NCBI GenBank assembly: GCA_021804705.1
Contig: JAJZHC010000094.1
Span: 1-5,690 of the forward strand
Length of the DNA: 5,690 nucleotides
Origin: Pseudomonadota bacterium
Lineage (GTDB): Bacteria; Pseudomonadota; Gammaproteobacteria; Burkholderiales; Ferrovaceae
Reading direction: 5' to 3'
Part shown: one piece after another, positions 1 to 5,690 of the stretch
Layout of the letters: each line of letters begins with the position of its first letter
Position numbering within the stretch: the stretch's first letter is position 1
Notes under the pieces: generated by a model
Seen by the model: the letters and a program-made list of their open reading frames with translations, nothing else
Told to the model about the DNA's origin: nothing
The model's database searches: none
Made by a program: the position numbers and the translations under genes

Positions 1-1367
1 GGACTTAGCCACTGACGCGCCACCGCTTCGAAGGCCGCCTCAAAACGCGCAAAATCGCCGCTACGCAAGGTCAGCCCCGCCGCCGCTGCATGCCCGCCGA
101 AGCGCAGGATCAGATCCGGGTGCTGCTTGGTCACCTGGTCCAGCGCATCGCGCAGATGAAAGCCTGCAATGCTGCGTCCCGAGCCGCGGATTTCTTCGGC
201 GCTAGTGCCCGGCGCAAACGTAATGACCGGACGATGGAAGCGATCCTTGATGCGCGAGGCGAGGATGCCGATGACGCCCGGATGCCATTCGGGATCATAC
301 AGGGAGAGGGTGTAGCGCTGCCCCGCCTCGAGCGTATCCAGGCGCGCCAGGGCGCTTTCCTGCATGGCGCCCTCCACTTCGCGCCGTTCGCGGTTGAAGG
401 CATCGAGCTTTTGCGCATAATGCAGGGCCACATCGACCTCGTCGCAGGCAAGGCACTCGATGCCATGGGTCATGTCTTCCATGCGCCCGGCCGCATTGAG
501 GCGCGGCCCCAGGACGAAGCCCAGGTCGGCGCTCACGGCACGCGCGGGATCGCGCCCGGCAACGCGGTAGAGGGCATTGAGCCCGGCCGAAGCCCGGCCC
601 GAGCGCACGCGCCGCAAGCCCGCAGCTACCAGCAGGCGATTGTTGCGGTCCAGGCGCACCACATCGGCCACCGTGCCCAGCGCCACCAGGTCCAGCAATG
701 CACCAAGGTTGGGTTCGGGCCGCGCCTGCCAGACACCGCGACGACGCAATTCGGCCCGCAGGGCCAGCATGGTGTAGAACATCACACCCACGCCTGCCAG
801 CGCCTTGCTGGGAAAGGAACAGTCGGGCTGGTTGGGGTTGACGATAGCAGCGGCGTCCGGCAACACCTCGCCTGGCAAATGGTGGTCGGTGACGATGACG
901 GGAATGCCCAGCGCATTGGCTGCGGCCACACCCGCCACGCTGGCGATGCCGTTGTCCACGGTCACGAGCAGATCGGGTTGCCTCGCCAGGGCAAGCTGTA
1001 CCACTTCCGGGGTGAGTCCGTAGCCCATGGTGATCCGGTTGGGGACGAGATAATCCACCGCTGCCCCCATGGCGCGCAAAGCGCGCAGGCCGATGGCGCA
1101 GGCCGTGGCGCCATCGGCATCGTAATCGGCGATGATGACGATCTTCTTTCCGGCGGCGATAGCCTCTGCCAGCAGGGTGGCCGCCTGCCCCACGTCTTTC
1201 AGCGTATCGAAGGGCAGCAGTTCCTGCAGATCAGGTTCCTGCAGGTCGTCCACCTGGGCGCCGCGTGCCGCCAAAGCCCGTGCCAGCAAAGTCGGCGCAC
1301 CCGCCTGCTGCAGTGTCGCCGCGATGGCCTCGTCTACCGGGCGTGCAACCCATGAGGGTTGGGTCAT
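1..1367 (-). CDS. recJ: RecJ single-stranded-DNA-specific 5'-3' exonuclease (C-terminus cut off by window edge)
   Basis: RecJ degrades single-stranded DNA 5' to 3' in recombinational (RecF pathway) and mismatch repair in the cytoplasm. I translated the minus strand from ATG at 1367 and found 455 uninterrupted residues up to the edge. The DHH-family metal motifs appear in order: DYDADG at about residues 81-86, VDNG at 137-140, DHH at 161-163 and LDLVALGTVADV at 225-236. They are followed by GPRLNAAGR (287-295), WHPGVIGILASR (361-372), GSGRS (395-399) and the DHHA1 motif FGGHAAAAG (423-431). RecJ proteins are usually about 565-580 residues, so roughly 110 C-terminal residues (OB-fold part) lie outside. 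The start abuts the TGA of the preceding gene (TGAATG, no gap), with GGAG 9 nt upstream, so translational coupling is likely. All visible catalytic residues are intact. Identification is very secure. Confidence 0.97.
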   Translation of the reverse strand, partial: MTQPSWVARPVDEAIAATLQQAGAPTLLARALAARGAQVDDLQEPDLQELLPFDTLKDVGQAATLLAEAIAAGKKIVIIADYDADGATACAIGLRALRAMGAAVDYLVPNRITMGYGLTPEVVQLALARQPDLLVTVDNGIASVAGVAAANALGIPVIVTDHHLPGEVLPDAAAIVNPNQPDCSFPSKALAGVGVMFYTMLALRAELRRRGVWQARPEPNLGALLDLVALGTVADVVRLDRNNRLLVAAGLRRVRSGRASAGLNALYRVAGRDPARAVSADLGFVLGPRLNAAGRMEDMTHGIECLACDEVDVALHYAQKLDAFNRERREVEGAMQESALARLDTLEAGQRYTLSLYDPEWHPGVIGILASRIKDRFHRPVITFAPGTSAEEIRGSGRSIAGFHLRDALDQVTKQHPDLILRFGGHAAAAGLTLRSGDFARFEAAFEAVARQWLS

Positions 1368-2291
1368 TCAGGCATGCTCCAGGCCGGGCACCCCAGAGGT
1401 CTGAGCCAGGGGGCGCGGTCGGCGCCAGAACCGCCACAGCTGCCAGCGCGACAGCGTGAGGGTGGCCGCACAGCGCCCTTCCACCGCCACCAGTGTCAAC
1501 GCGCCGTAATCGCCGCGACGCAGCCCTTCCAGCAGCGGGCCGATCACGTCGCGATCCAGTTGCAGGGCCGCCTCACGCCAGGCTTCGGCATCGCCATAAG
1601 CCGAAGGGCCGCGCAGGGTGTCGATGACTTTTGCGTTATGGATGGTAGCCGGCGTATCCCAAAACCATACGCCGCTGATGATGCGTTCGCGTCGCGCTTC
1701 GCGCATCTGGTTGACGGGATGCTGATGCAACAGCATCTGCACTTCGTTGAAACGCGCGCGCCAGCGGCGCTCGTCTTCGCCGCGCGGCAGATACCCGTCG
1801 ATGTTGCGCCCCACACGGGTCAACGGATGGGTGGTGCTGATGCGCGGGGGCTCGTTGAGACCCACCAGCCAGACATCAGGGGATAACGCAAAAAATTTGA
1901 GACCGTCTTCGGCAAAGTGCTGGTTGAGCGTCTTCACCAGGGCGGCAGATTCTTCTTCGCGTACGGAAAAACCATATCGTTCCAGCAGCAACAGCGCGTC
2001 GCCTTCCACCTGCAGATGGATCGGGTCGGCACAAAGCCAATGAGGCGCTTCATCCAGCAGGCCTGCTTCGCGCGCCATGCGCGTGGCGAGGGAAATGTCT
2101 CCCGCTGCATCCGGCCAGTCTTCCAGCATCTGCCCCTGATGGGCCACATCGACATGACCCTGGGCCAACACCCGTTCCAGTTGGGGCAGGCGGGGAATCG
2201 AGGCGTCGGGAATCTGAGGAAAGAGGCCGGGAATGATCACCAGGGGACAGACCCCTTTGGGGGCTGTCCCCTGCTTCCGGCCCGTCTTCAT
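1368..2291 (-). CDS. RpfE-type / 'phosphoglycerate mutase'-annotated conserved protein of unknown function
   Basis: This is a protein of about 307 residues of the family often annotated 'regulatory protein RpfE' or 'phosphoglycerate mutase', found next to recJ in many betaproteobacteria. Recognisable conserved stretches (from ATG 2291) are IIPGLFPQIPDASIP near residue 20, GRNIDGYLP near 161-169, NEVQMLLHQHPVN near 182-194, and SGVWFWDTPAT near 206-216. I see no N-terminal DGxG metal motif or catalytic Ser motif of true cofactor-independent phosphoglycerate mutase, so that enzyme name is doubtful and the function is unknown. The ATG overlaps the thiolase stop by one base (TGATG); a GTG directly before it (2294) is an equal alternative. 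The Shine-Dalgarno is weak, so coupling to the thiolase is likely. Residues about 7-17 are encoded by a strong palindrome (2241-2273). The family, as I remember it, starts close to the IIPGLF strand, so the first 15 or so residues may be a recent addition. A GTG at 2240 could be the older start. Confidence 0.85.
   Translation of the reverse strand: MKTGRKQGTAPKGVCPLVIIPGLFPQIPDASIPRLPQLERVLAQGHVDVAHQGQMLEDWPDAAGDISLATRMAREAGLLDEAPHWLCADPIHLQVEGDALLLLERYGFSVREEESAALVKTLNQHFAEDGLKFFALSPDVWLVGLNEPPRISTTHPLTRVGRNIDGYLPRGEDERRWRARFNEVQMLLHQHPVNQMREARRERIISGVWFWDTPATIHNAKVIDTLRGPSAYGDAEAWREAALQLDRDVIGPLLEGLRRGDYGALTLVAVEGRCAATLTLSRWQLWRFWRRPRPLAQTSGVPGLEHA
2241..2273. repeat. REP-like palindrome inside the 5' end of the RpfE-type gene
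   Basis: The arms CAGGGGACAG (2241-2250) and CTGTCCCCTG (2264-2273) are perfect inverted repeats. After one A/G mismatch they continue as CCCC (2252-2255) and GGGG (2259-2262), around a TTT loop. This gives 14 of 15 possible pairs, almost all G-C. The hairpin starts about 18 nt after the ATG of the RpfE-type gene, so it forms in the mRNA just beyond the initiating ribosome. GGGGACAG/CTGTCCCC palindromes are, from memory, common dispersed repeats in proteobacterial genomes, some near IS200-like REP-associated transposases. Only one copy is in this window, so the repeat status is inference. No T-tract follows on either strand, so it is not a typical terminator. Coordinates may be off by one base. 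Confidence 0.65.
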
Positions 2292-3469
2292 CACAACCGT
2301 TCAAACACCGCTGCAATGCCCTGGCCGCCACCAATACACATGGTCACCAGCGCGTACTTGCCGCCGATGCGCTGCAACTCGTAGAGGGCTTTGGTGGCGA
2401 TGAAGGCGCCCGAACAGCCCACCGGGTGACCCAGCGCGATGGCACCGCCATTGGGATTGGTTTTTTGCGGATCCAAACCCAGACCGCGTGACACGGCAAT
2501 GGCCTGCGCGGCAAAGGCTTCGTTGGATTCGATGACGTCCATTTGGTCAAGTTTCAGTCCGGCTTTTTTCAAGGCGCCCTGAGTGGCCGGAATCGGGCCT
2601 TCTCCCATGATGTGGCTGGGCACGCCGGCCACGGCATAGGACACCAGGCGGGCCATGGGCCGATGCCCCCCCCTTGCGGCCACACCGGCCTCGGCCATGA
2701 TGAAGAACGCTGCCCCGTCATTGATCCCGGAAGCATTGCCTGCCGTGACGGTACCGTCCTTTTTGAAGGCGGGTTTCATGGCGGCCAGTTTTTCCAGCGT
2801 GGTGGCACGCGGATGTTCATCAGTGTCGAACACCACGTCTCCCTTGCGCGACTTGATGGTGATGGGCACGATCTGCGACTTGAAGCGACCCTCGGCAATG
2901 GCGTGGGCAGCGCGGCGCTGCGACTCCAGCGCAAAGGCGTCCTGCTCTTCGCGCGTGATGTTCCATTTGGTGGCCAGGTTTTCGGCAGTGATGCCCATGT
3001 GTCCCGCGCCGAAGGGATCCGTGAGGGTGGCCACCATCATGTCCACCATCCGGGAGTCTCCCATGCGCGCACCGGTGCGCATGGCACTGGACAGATAGCC
3101 GCCCTGGGACATGACCTCGATTCCGCCGCCAAGACCGATATCAGCATCGCCCAACAGGATGTTCTGCGCCGTGGACACGATGCCCTGTAACCCCGAGGCG
3201 CATAACCGGTTGACTGACATGACGGTGGAGTCCATGGACATGCCGCCTTCGATGCAGGCCACCCGGGCCTGGTAGGGAAAGCGTTCGTTGGTGGGAATGG
3301 TGTTGCCCACCGTGGCATAAGTGACCTGTTCAGGTGCCACGCCGGCACGGGCGATGGCCTCCTTGATGACAAGCCCGCCCAACACGCCCGGCTCAAAGCC
3401 GGACAACGAACCACCAAAAGCACCAATGGCCGAGCGCACGGCGCTCAATACGACGACTTCTCTACTCAT
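2291..3469 (-). CDS. bktB: Thiolase II (acetyl-CoA acetyltransferase / beta-ketothiolase, BktB-PhaA type)
   Basis: This is a 392-residue biosynthetic thiolase that condenses two acyl-CoA units to 3-ketoacyl-CoA, the first step of PHA monomer supply (or the reverse in fatty-acid breakdown). The catalytic set is complete: nucleophile Cys90 in NRLCASG, NEAFAAQ at 316-322, His348 in GGAIALGHPVG, and Cys378 in CIGGGQGIAAVF. The substrate-loop Met/His region HMG (157-159) and IMGEGPIPA (287-295) are also present. The N-terminus (SREVVVLSAVRSAIGAFGGSL), RKGDVVFDTDEHPR and the C-terminus resemble Cupriavidus BktB as I remember it, so the broader-chain ketothiolase is favoured over strict PhaA; sequence alone does not settle this. 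ATG 3469 is chosen because it matches the family N-terminus and has GGGAG 7 nt upstream. The reading frame stays open 70 codons further into rimO, but that part is unlike any thiolase. It lies 16 nt after rimO and overlaps the next gene by 1 nt. Confidence 0.93.
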   Translation of the reverse strand: MSREVVVLSAVRSAIGAFGGSLSGFEPGVLGGLVIKEAIARAGVAPEQVTYATVGNTIPTNERFPYQARVACIEGGMSMDSTVMSVNRLCASGLQGIVSTAQNILLGDADIGLGGGIEVMSQGGYLSSAMRTGARMGDSRMVDMMVATLTDPFGAGHMGITAENLATKWNITREEQDAFALESQRRAAHAIAEGRFKSQIVPITIKSRKGDVVFDTDEHPRATTLEKLAAMKPAFKKDGTVTAGNASGINDGAAFFIMAEAGVAARGGHRPMARLVSYAVAGVPSHIMGEGPIPATQGALKKAGLKLDQMDVIESNEAFAAQAIAVSRGLGLDPQKTNPNGGAIALGHPVGCSGAFIATKALYELQRIGGKYALVTMCIGGGQGIAAVFERL

Positions 3470-3485
3470 CTCTGCTCTCCCAGGT

Positions 3486-4823
3486 CTAGGACAACCGTCC
3501 GTATAAATCGTGTGCGTCCGCGCGCTCAATGCGCACCTGCGCAAACTCACCCACCGCGAGGCGCGCATCGGGTGCCACATGGACCACGCCATCGATCTCC
3601 GGTGCGTCAGAGGCCGTGCGCGCCACAGCACCGTCAGCACTGACCTCATCCACCAGCACCTCTCGCACCGTACCCACATGGCGTGCCAGGCGTTGCGTGC
3701 TGATGTGCTCCTGATGCGCCATCAAACGCGCCTGGCGCTCCAGCTTCACTTCCTCGGGTACGGCTCCCGGCAAGGCATTGGCCACAGCGCCCTGGACCGA
3801 AGAATAGGTAAAGCACCCCAGTCGATCGATCTGCGCCTGTTCCAGAAAATCCAGAAGCATCTGGAAATCATCCTCCGTCTCGCCCGGAAACCCCACGATG
3901 AACGTGCTGCGCAAGGTCAACTCGGGACAGATGCGACGCCAGGCCTGCACGCGCTCCAGGGTTTTGTCCACGTTGCCCGGACGCTTCATCGCCTTCAGGA
4001 TGCGCGGGCTGGCGTGCTGAAACGGCACGTCCAGATAGGGCAACACGCGCCCCTCCGCCATCAGCGGCAGCACTTCATCCACATGCGGATAAGGGTAGAC
4101 ATAATGCAGGCGCACCCACACGCCCAGATCGCCCAGGGCGGACGCGAGGTCCGTCATGCGCGTCTTGAGCGGGCGTCCGCCCCAAAAACCGGTACGGTAC
4201 TTGATGTCCACGCCGTAGGCGCTGGTGTCCTGGGAGATCACCAACAACTCCCGGGTACCTGCCTTGACCAGATTTTCGGCTTCCTGCATCACCTCACCGA
4301 TGGGCCGGCTGACCAGATCGCCACGCATGGAGGGAATGATGCAAAAGGTGCAGCGATGGTTACACCCTTCCGAAATTTTGAGATAGGCGTAGTGGCGCGG
4401 CGTGAGTTTGATGCCTTGGGGCGGAATAAGACTTGTGAAGGGATCATGGGGTGGCGGCAGATGCTGGTGCACGGCCTGCATGACGGCATGCTTGTCGTGT
4501 GGCCCGGTGACGGCCAGCACCCCGGGATGCGCCTTGCGTATCCTGTCGGCGTTGGTACCCAGACAACCCGTGACGATGACGTTGCCGTTCTGGCTCAGGG
4601 CCTCGCCGATGGCATCAAGCGATTCCTCTATGGCTGCATCGATGAAACCGCATGTATTGACCACCACCAGATCGGCGCCTTCATAGGAAGGCGAAATGTC
4701 GTAACCTTCGGCGCGCAGTTGTGAGAGGATCTGTTCGGAATCCACCAGGGCCTTGGGGCAACCCAGAGACACGAAGCCTACCCGACCGGCCGCCTGCCGG
4801 GCCATCGTTGCAGCATCGCTCAT
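3486..4823 (-). CDS. rimO: Ribosomal protein S12 (Asp) methylthiotransferase RimO
   Basis: RimO is a radical-SAM enzyme that adds a methylthio group to a conserved Asp of ribosomal protein S12, using two [4Fe-4S] clusters. The protein has 445 residues, close to the usual 440. The N-terminal UPF0004/MTTase domain begins with VGFVSLGCPKALVDSE and has the three cluster cysteines at about Cys22, Cys58 (NTCGF) and Cys87 (TGCLG). The radical-SAM motif CNHRCTFC follows at 154-161, with KISEGC before it. Further conserved stretches are YVYPYP (242-246 region), DVPFQHAS (265-272) and GFPGETEDDF (311-320). The C-terminal TRAM region contains ARTASDAPEIDG (401-412). The related MiaB family is less likely because the spacing and the SDAPEIDG motif are RimO-type. 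The start is supported by GAAGG 8 nt upstream, inside the end of phaR; only 3 nt separate the two genes, indicating one transcript. Confidence 0.96.
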   Translation of the reverse strand: MSDAATMARQAAGRVGFVSLGCPKALVDSEQILSQLRAEGYDISPSYEGADLVVVNTCGFIDAAIEESLDAIGEALSQNGNVIVTGCLGTNADRIRKAHPGVLAVTGPHDKHAVMQAVHQHLPPPHDPFTSLIPPQGIKLTPRHYAYLKISEGCNHRCTFCIIPSMRGDLVSRPIGEVMQEAENLVKAGTRELLVISQDTSAYGVDIKYRTGFWGGRPLKTRMTDLASALGDLGVWVRLHYVYPYPHVDEVLPLMAEGRVLPYLDVPFQHASPRILKAMKRPGNVDKTLERVQAWRRICPELTLRSTFIVGFPGETEDDFQMLLDFLEQAQIDRLGCFTYSSVQGAVANALPGAVPEEVKLERQARLMAHQEHISTQRLARHVGTVREVLVDEVSADGAVARTASDAPEIDGVVHVAPDARLAVGEFAQVRIERADAHDLYGRLS

Positions 4824-4826
4824 GCG

Positions 4827-5429
4827 TCAGGCCTTCGAGTCGCCCGCTTGGGGCGGTGGAGATTCGGGTTCGGTCTCGGGGGTTGTGACCGGTGCAGTGA
4901 AGGGAAACGGGAAACCGCTAAACATGGTCCGGGCCTGTTTTTGCATCTGGTTTTGCATTTCCATGAACAGCTGGGTGCTTTGTTCCAGGTAGTTGCCCAT
5001 GAGACCCTGCAGGGCGGGGCCCTGCGCATTGAGAAACTGCTTCCAGACATCGGTATTGGCCGACGGGGCTTCGCCTCCGCTCATGGTGACATTTTGCTCC
5101 TGCAGCTTCTTCTGGATGTCCACAAAGCTTTGCATGCCCTTTTCAAGGTAATTGCCCATGAACCCCTGCATGGCGTTGCCGTAGGAGCGAATCATCTGGG
5201 ACAGCATGTCGCTGGTAAACAGGGGCGCTACCCCGGATTCTTCATCCAGGATGATTTGCATCAGGATGCTACGAGTCAAATCCTGGTTGGTCTTGGCGTC
5301 CACCACCTGAAATTCGGCATGTTCCAGCACCAGTTGCTTGACCTCGGAGAGGGTGATGTAGCTGCTGGTTTCCGTGTCGTAGAGACGGCGGTTGGGGTAC
5401 TTTTTGATCAATCGGACCGGATTTGACAT
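4827..5429 (-). CDS. phaR: Polyhydroxyalkanoate synthesis repressor PhaR
   Basis: PhaR binds both DNA and PHA granules. It represses granule-protein (phasin) genes and its own gene until nascent PHA titrates it away. The 200-residue product has the PHB/PHA accumulation regulator DNA-binding domain at about 4-64, with the hallmark IKKYPNRRLYDTETSSYITL. Two copies of the PHB_acc module follow at about 74-112 and 127-165, each containing a core like LQGxMGNYLEQxxQxFxxMQ. The C-terminus has an aromatic patch MFSGFPFPF (169-177) and a Pro/Glu-rich acidic tail. ATG 5429 fits the family start and has TGAGGT about 8 nt upstream; the frame extends 11 codons further upstream but without homology and through a likely operator. 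It is the first gene of the minus-strand operon and lies divergent to a gene starting beyond the right edge. Confidence 0.95.
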   Translation of the reverse strand: MSNPVRLIKKYPNRRLYDTETSSYITLSEVKQLVLEHAEFQVVDAKTNQDLTRSILMQIILDEESGVAPLFTSDMLSQMIRSYGNAMQGFMGNYLEKGMQSFVDIQKKLQEQNVTMSGGEAPSANTDVWKQFLNAQGPALQGLMGNYLEQSTQLFMEMQNQMQKQARTMFSGFPFPFTAPVTTPETEPESPPPQAGDSKA

Positions 5430-5448
5430 GGCAAGGACCTCAAAAAAT

Positions 5449-5459
5449 TGTGCAGCACA
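5449..5459. promoter_or_regulatory. Candidate PhaR autoregulatory operator
   Basis: The perfect 11 nt palindrome TGTGCAGCACA lies 20-30 bases upstream of the phaR start codon and just before its Shine-Dalgarno. It has the TGC...GCA half-site composition reported for PhaR targets (TGC-rich dyads in Paracoccus). Its place near the expected transcription start suits repression. The link to PhaR is inference from position and composition. Confidence 0.45.
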
Positions 5460-5472
5460 CAACGATCAGGCT

Positions 5473-5500
5473 ATAATCTGGACCATAGCAGCCCTGATAA
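5473..5500 (-). promoter_or_regulatory. Possible sigma70 promoter for the phaR operon
   Basis: On the minus strand, TTATCA (5500-5495) and GATTAT (5478-5473) are separated by 16 bp. Each matches the -35/-10 consensus at four of six positions. The predicted transcript start near 5466 lies just upstream of the TGTGCAGCACA palindrome. The surrounding DNA is very AT-rich, so other weak promoter pairs can also be drawn. Confidence 0.3.
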
Positions 5501-5504
5501 TTTA

Positions 5505-5543
5505 ACACATAAATTTATAAAAACAATAGGTTACACATAAATT
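5505..5543 (+). repeat. 11 bp direct repeat ACACATAAATT, two copies
   Basis: ACACATAAATT occurs at 5505-5515 and again at 5533-5543, 28 bp apart, in the AT-rich divergent promoter region. Direct repeats spaced by close to three helical turns can be paired regulator sites. No known regulator motif is recognised, and in DNA this AT-rich a chance repeat cannot be excluded. Confidence 0.4.
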
Positions 5544-5564
5544 CGCAGCGCATTAATATTTTAC

Positions 5565-5573
5565 TGCAACGCA
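5565..5573. promoter_or_regulatory. TGC-N3-GCA dyad upstream of the plus-strand -35 box
   Basis: TGCAACGCA lies 10 bp upstream of TTGACA (5584). It shares the TGC-N3-GCA pattern with the dyad at 5622-5630. In Cupriavidus necator, PhaR is reported to bind the phaP promoter both just upstream of the -35 box and around the transcription start, and these two dyads sit in those places. Binding by PhaR is inference. Confidence 0.35.
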
Positions 5574-5583
5574 CAAAAAAAGA

Positions 5584-5612
5584 TTGACATAGCCTCCCGG
5601 GGTCTGTATCGT
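5584..5612 (+). promoter_or_regulatory. Sigma70-type promoter driving a plus-strand gene beyond the right edge
   Basis: A perfect -35 box TTGACA (5584-5589) is followed after 17 bp by TATCGT (5607-5612), a 4-of-6 match to the -10 box. An A-tract (about 5574-5581) just upstream could act as an UP element. Transcription would start near 5619-5620, giving a leader of about 70 nt before the Shine-Dalgarno at 5678. It is divergent from the phaR operon. Confidence 0.7.
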
Positions 5613-5621
5613 GGGAATTGT

Positions 5622-5630
5622 TGCGACGCA
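5622..5630. promoter_or_regulatory. TGC-N3-GCA dyad at the predicted transcription start
   Basis: TGCGACGCA is a perfect palindrome around a central A. It starts 9 bp after the -10 box, at or just after the predicted transcription start. A repressor bound here would block initiation or clearance. PhaR, encoded next door, is the natural candidate by position and TGC/GCA composition, but this is not proven by the sequence. Confidence 0.4.
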
Positions 5631-5677
5631 GCATACATGGCGTCGAGAAAGACCAACCCTTGAGTTTCGACCCTTTG

Positions 5678-5684
5678 TAAGGAG
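5678..5684 (+). promoter_or_regulatory. Strong Shine-Dalgarno of a gene starting just past the window end
   Basis: TAAGGAG is a full consensus ribosome binding site. Only six bases (TGCGCC) follow before the window ends, so a start codon at or just after 5691 would be ideally spaced. With the promoter at 5584-5612 it indicates a well-expressed plus-strand gene. Its product is unseen; a phasin or another PHA gene is a guess from the neighbouring phaR. Confidence 0.65.
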
Positions 5685-5690
5685 TGCGCC

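Noticed and set aside
90..1355. 421-codon open frame on the plus strand over recJ
   Set aside because: It is antisense to a clear RecJ with all motifs. Its product is rich in His, Gln, Arg and Gly with no recognisable domain, as expected for a shadow frame in GC-rich DNA.
2241..2273. Rho-independent terminator between thiolase and the RpfE-type gene
   Set aside because: The hairpin is strong, but no U-tract follows on either strand and it lies inside the next reading frame.
2543..3190. 215-codon open frame on the plus strand over the thiolase gene
   Set aside because: It is the complement of a well-conserved thiolase and shows no domain of its own.
3470..3679. 70-codon N-terminal extension of the thiolase frame into rimO
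   Set aside because: The extension is Trp/Arg/Cys-rich, unlike thiolases. The ATG at 3469 has a good GGGAG site and matches the family N-terminus.
3510..4724. 404-codon open frame on the plus strand over rimO
   Set aside because: It is antisense to an intact RimO; the composition is His/Gln/Arg-rich with no motif and no good ribosome binding site.
5430..5462. Upstream start for phaR giving 11 more residues
   Set aside because: The extra residues are not family-like, no ribosome binding site precedes them, and they run through the candidate operator and the real Shine-Dalgarno.
5472..5477. Perfect TATAAT on the plus strand as another -10 box
   Set aside because: No convincing -35 box lies 16-18 bp upstream (best TTGTGC or TGTGCA, three of six), and no plus-strand gene follows closely.
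5637..5663. Eight-codon plus-strand frame (ATG to TGA) in the leader, a possible leader peptide
   Set aside because: No Shine-Dalgarno precedes it, it has no regulatory codon run, and no attenuator hairpin is visible after it.

Overview
The window looks like chromosomal DNA of a betaproteobacterium. It is GC-rich. It carries a PHA-regulator gene (phaR) followed by rimO and a BktB-type thiolase, an order I recall from Cupriavidus/Ralstonia-type genomes, where bktB lies a few genes after phaR. The small RpfE/'phosphoglycerate mutase'-type gene directly before recJ is also common in betaproteobacteria. The genus cannot be named from the sequence.

Layout: the coding part is one tightly packed operon on the minus strand, read from right to left. 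The order is phaR (5429-4827), 3 nt gap, rimO (4823-3486), 16 nt gap, a BktB/PhaA-type thiolase (3469-2291), 1 nt TGATG overlap, an RpfE-type conserved protein (2291-1368), no gap, and recJ (1367 to beyond the left edge, about 455 residues present). No terminator or internal promoter is evident between the genes, so translation is probably coupled along the row. Many long plus-strand reading frames lie over these genes, but they are antisense shadows of GC-rich codons.

The right end (5430-5690) is a 261 bp AT-rich regulatory region with no complete gene. On the plus strand it holds a good sigma70-type promoter (TTGACA, 17 bp, TATCGT) and, at the very edge, a consensus Shine-Dalgarno TAAGGAG whose start codon should lie just outside the window. 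Short TGC/GCA dyads lie before phaR, just upstream of the plus-strand -35 box and at the plus-strand transcription start. This arrangement fits PhaR repressing both itself and a divergent gene, which I guess to be a phasin or other PHA gene.

How the genes work together: PhaR senses PHA granules and represses granule genes, and the thiolase supplies 3-ketoacyl-CoA for PHA monomers. RimO modifies ribosomal protein S12 and RecJ is a DNA-repair exonuclease; these share the transcript without an obvious pathway link. The most unusual item is a near-perfect 33 nt palindrome (2241-2273) of the GGGGACAG...CTGTCCCC type, embedded in frame in the first codons of the RpfE-type gene. It looks like a REP-type element absorbed into the N-terminus.
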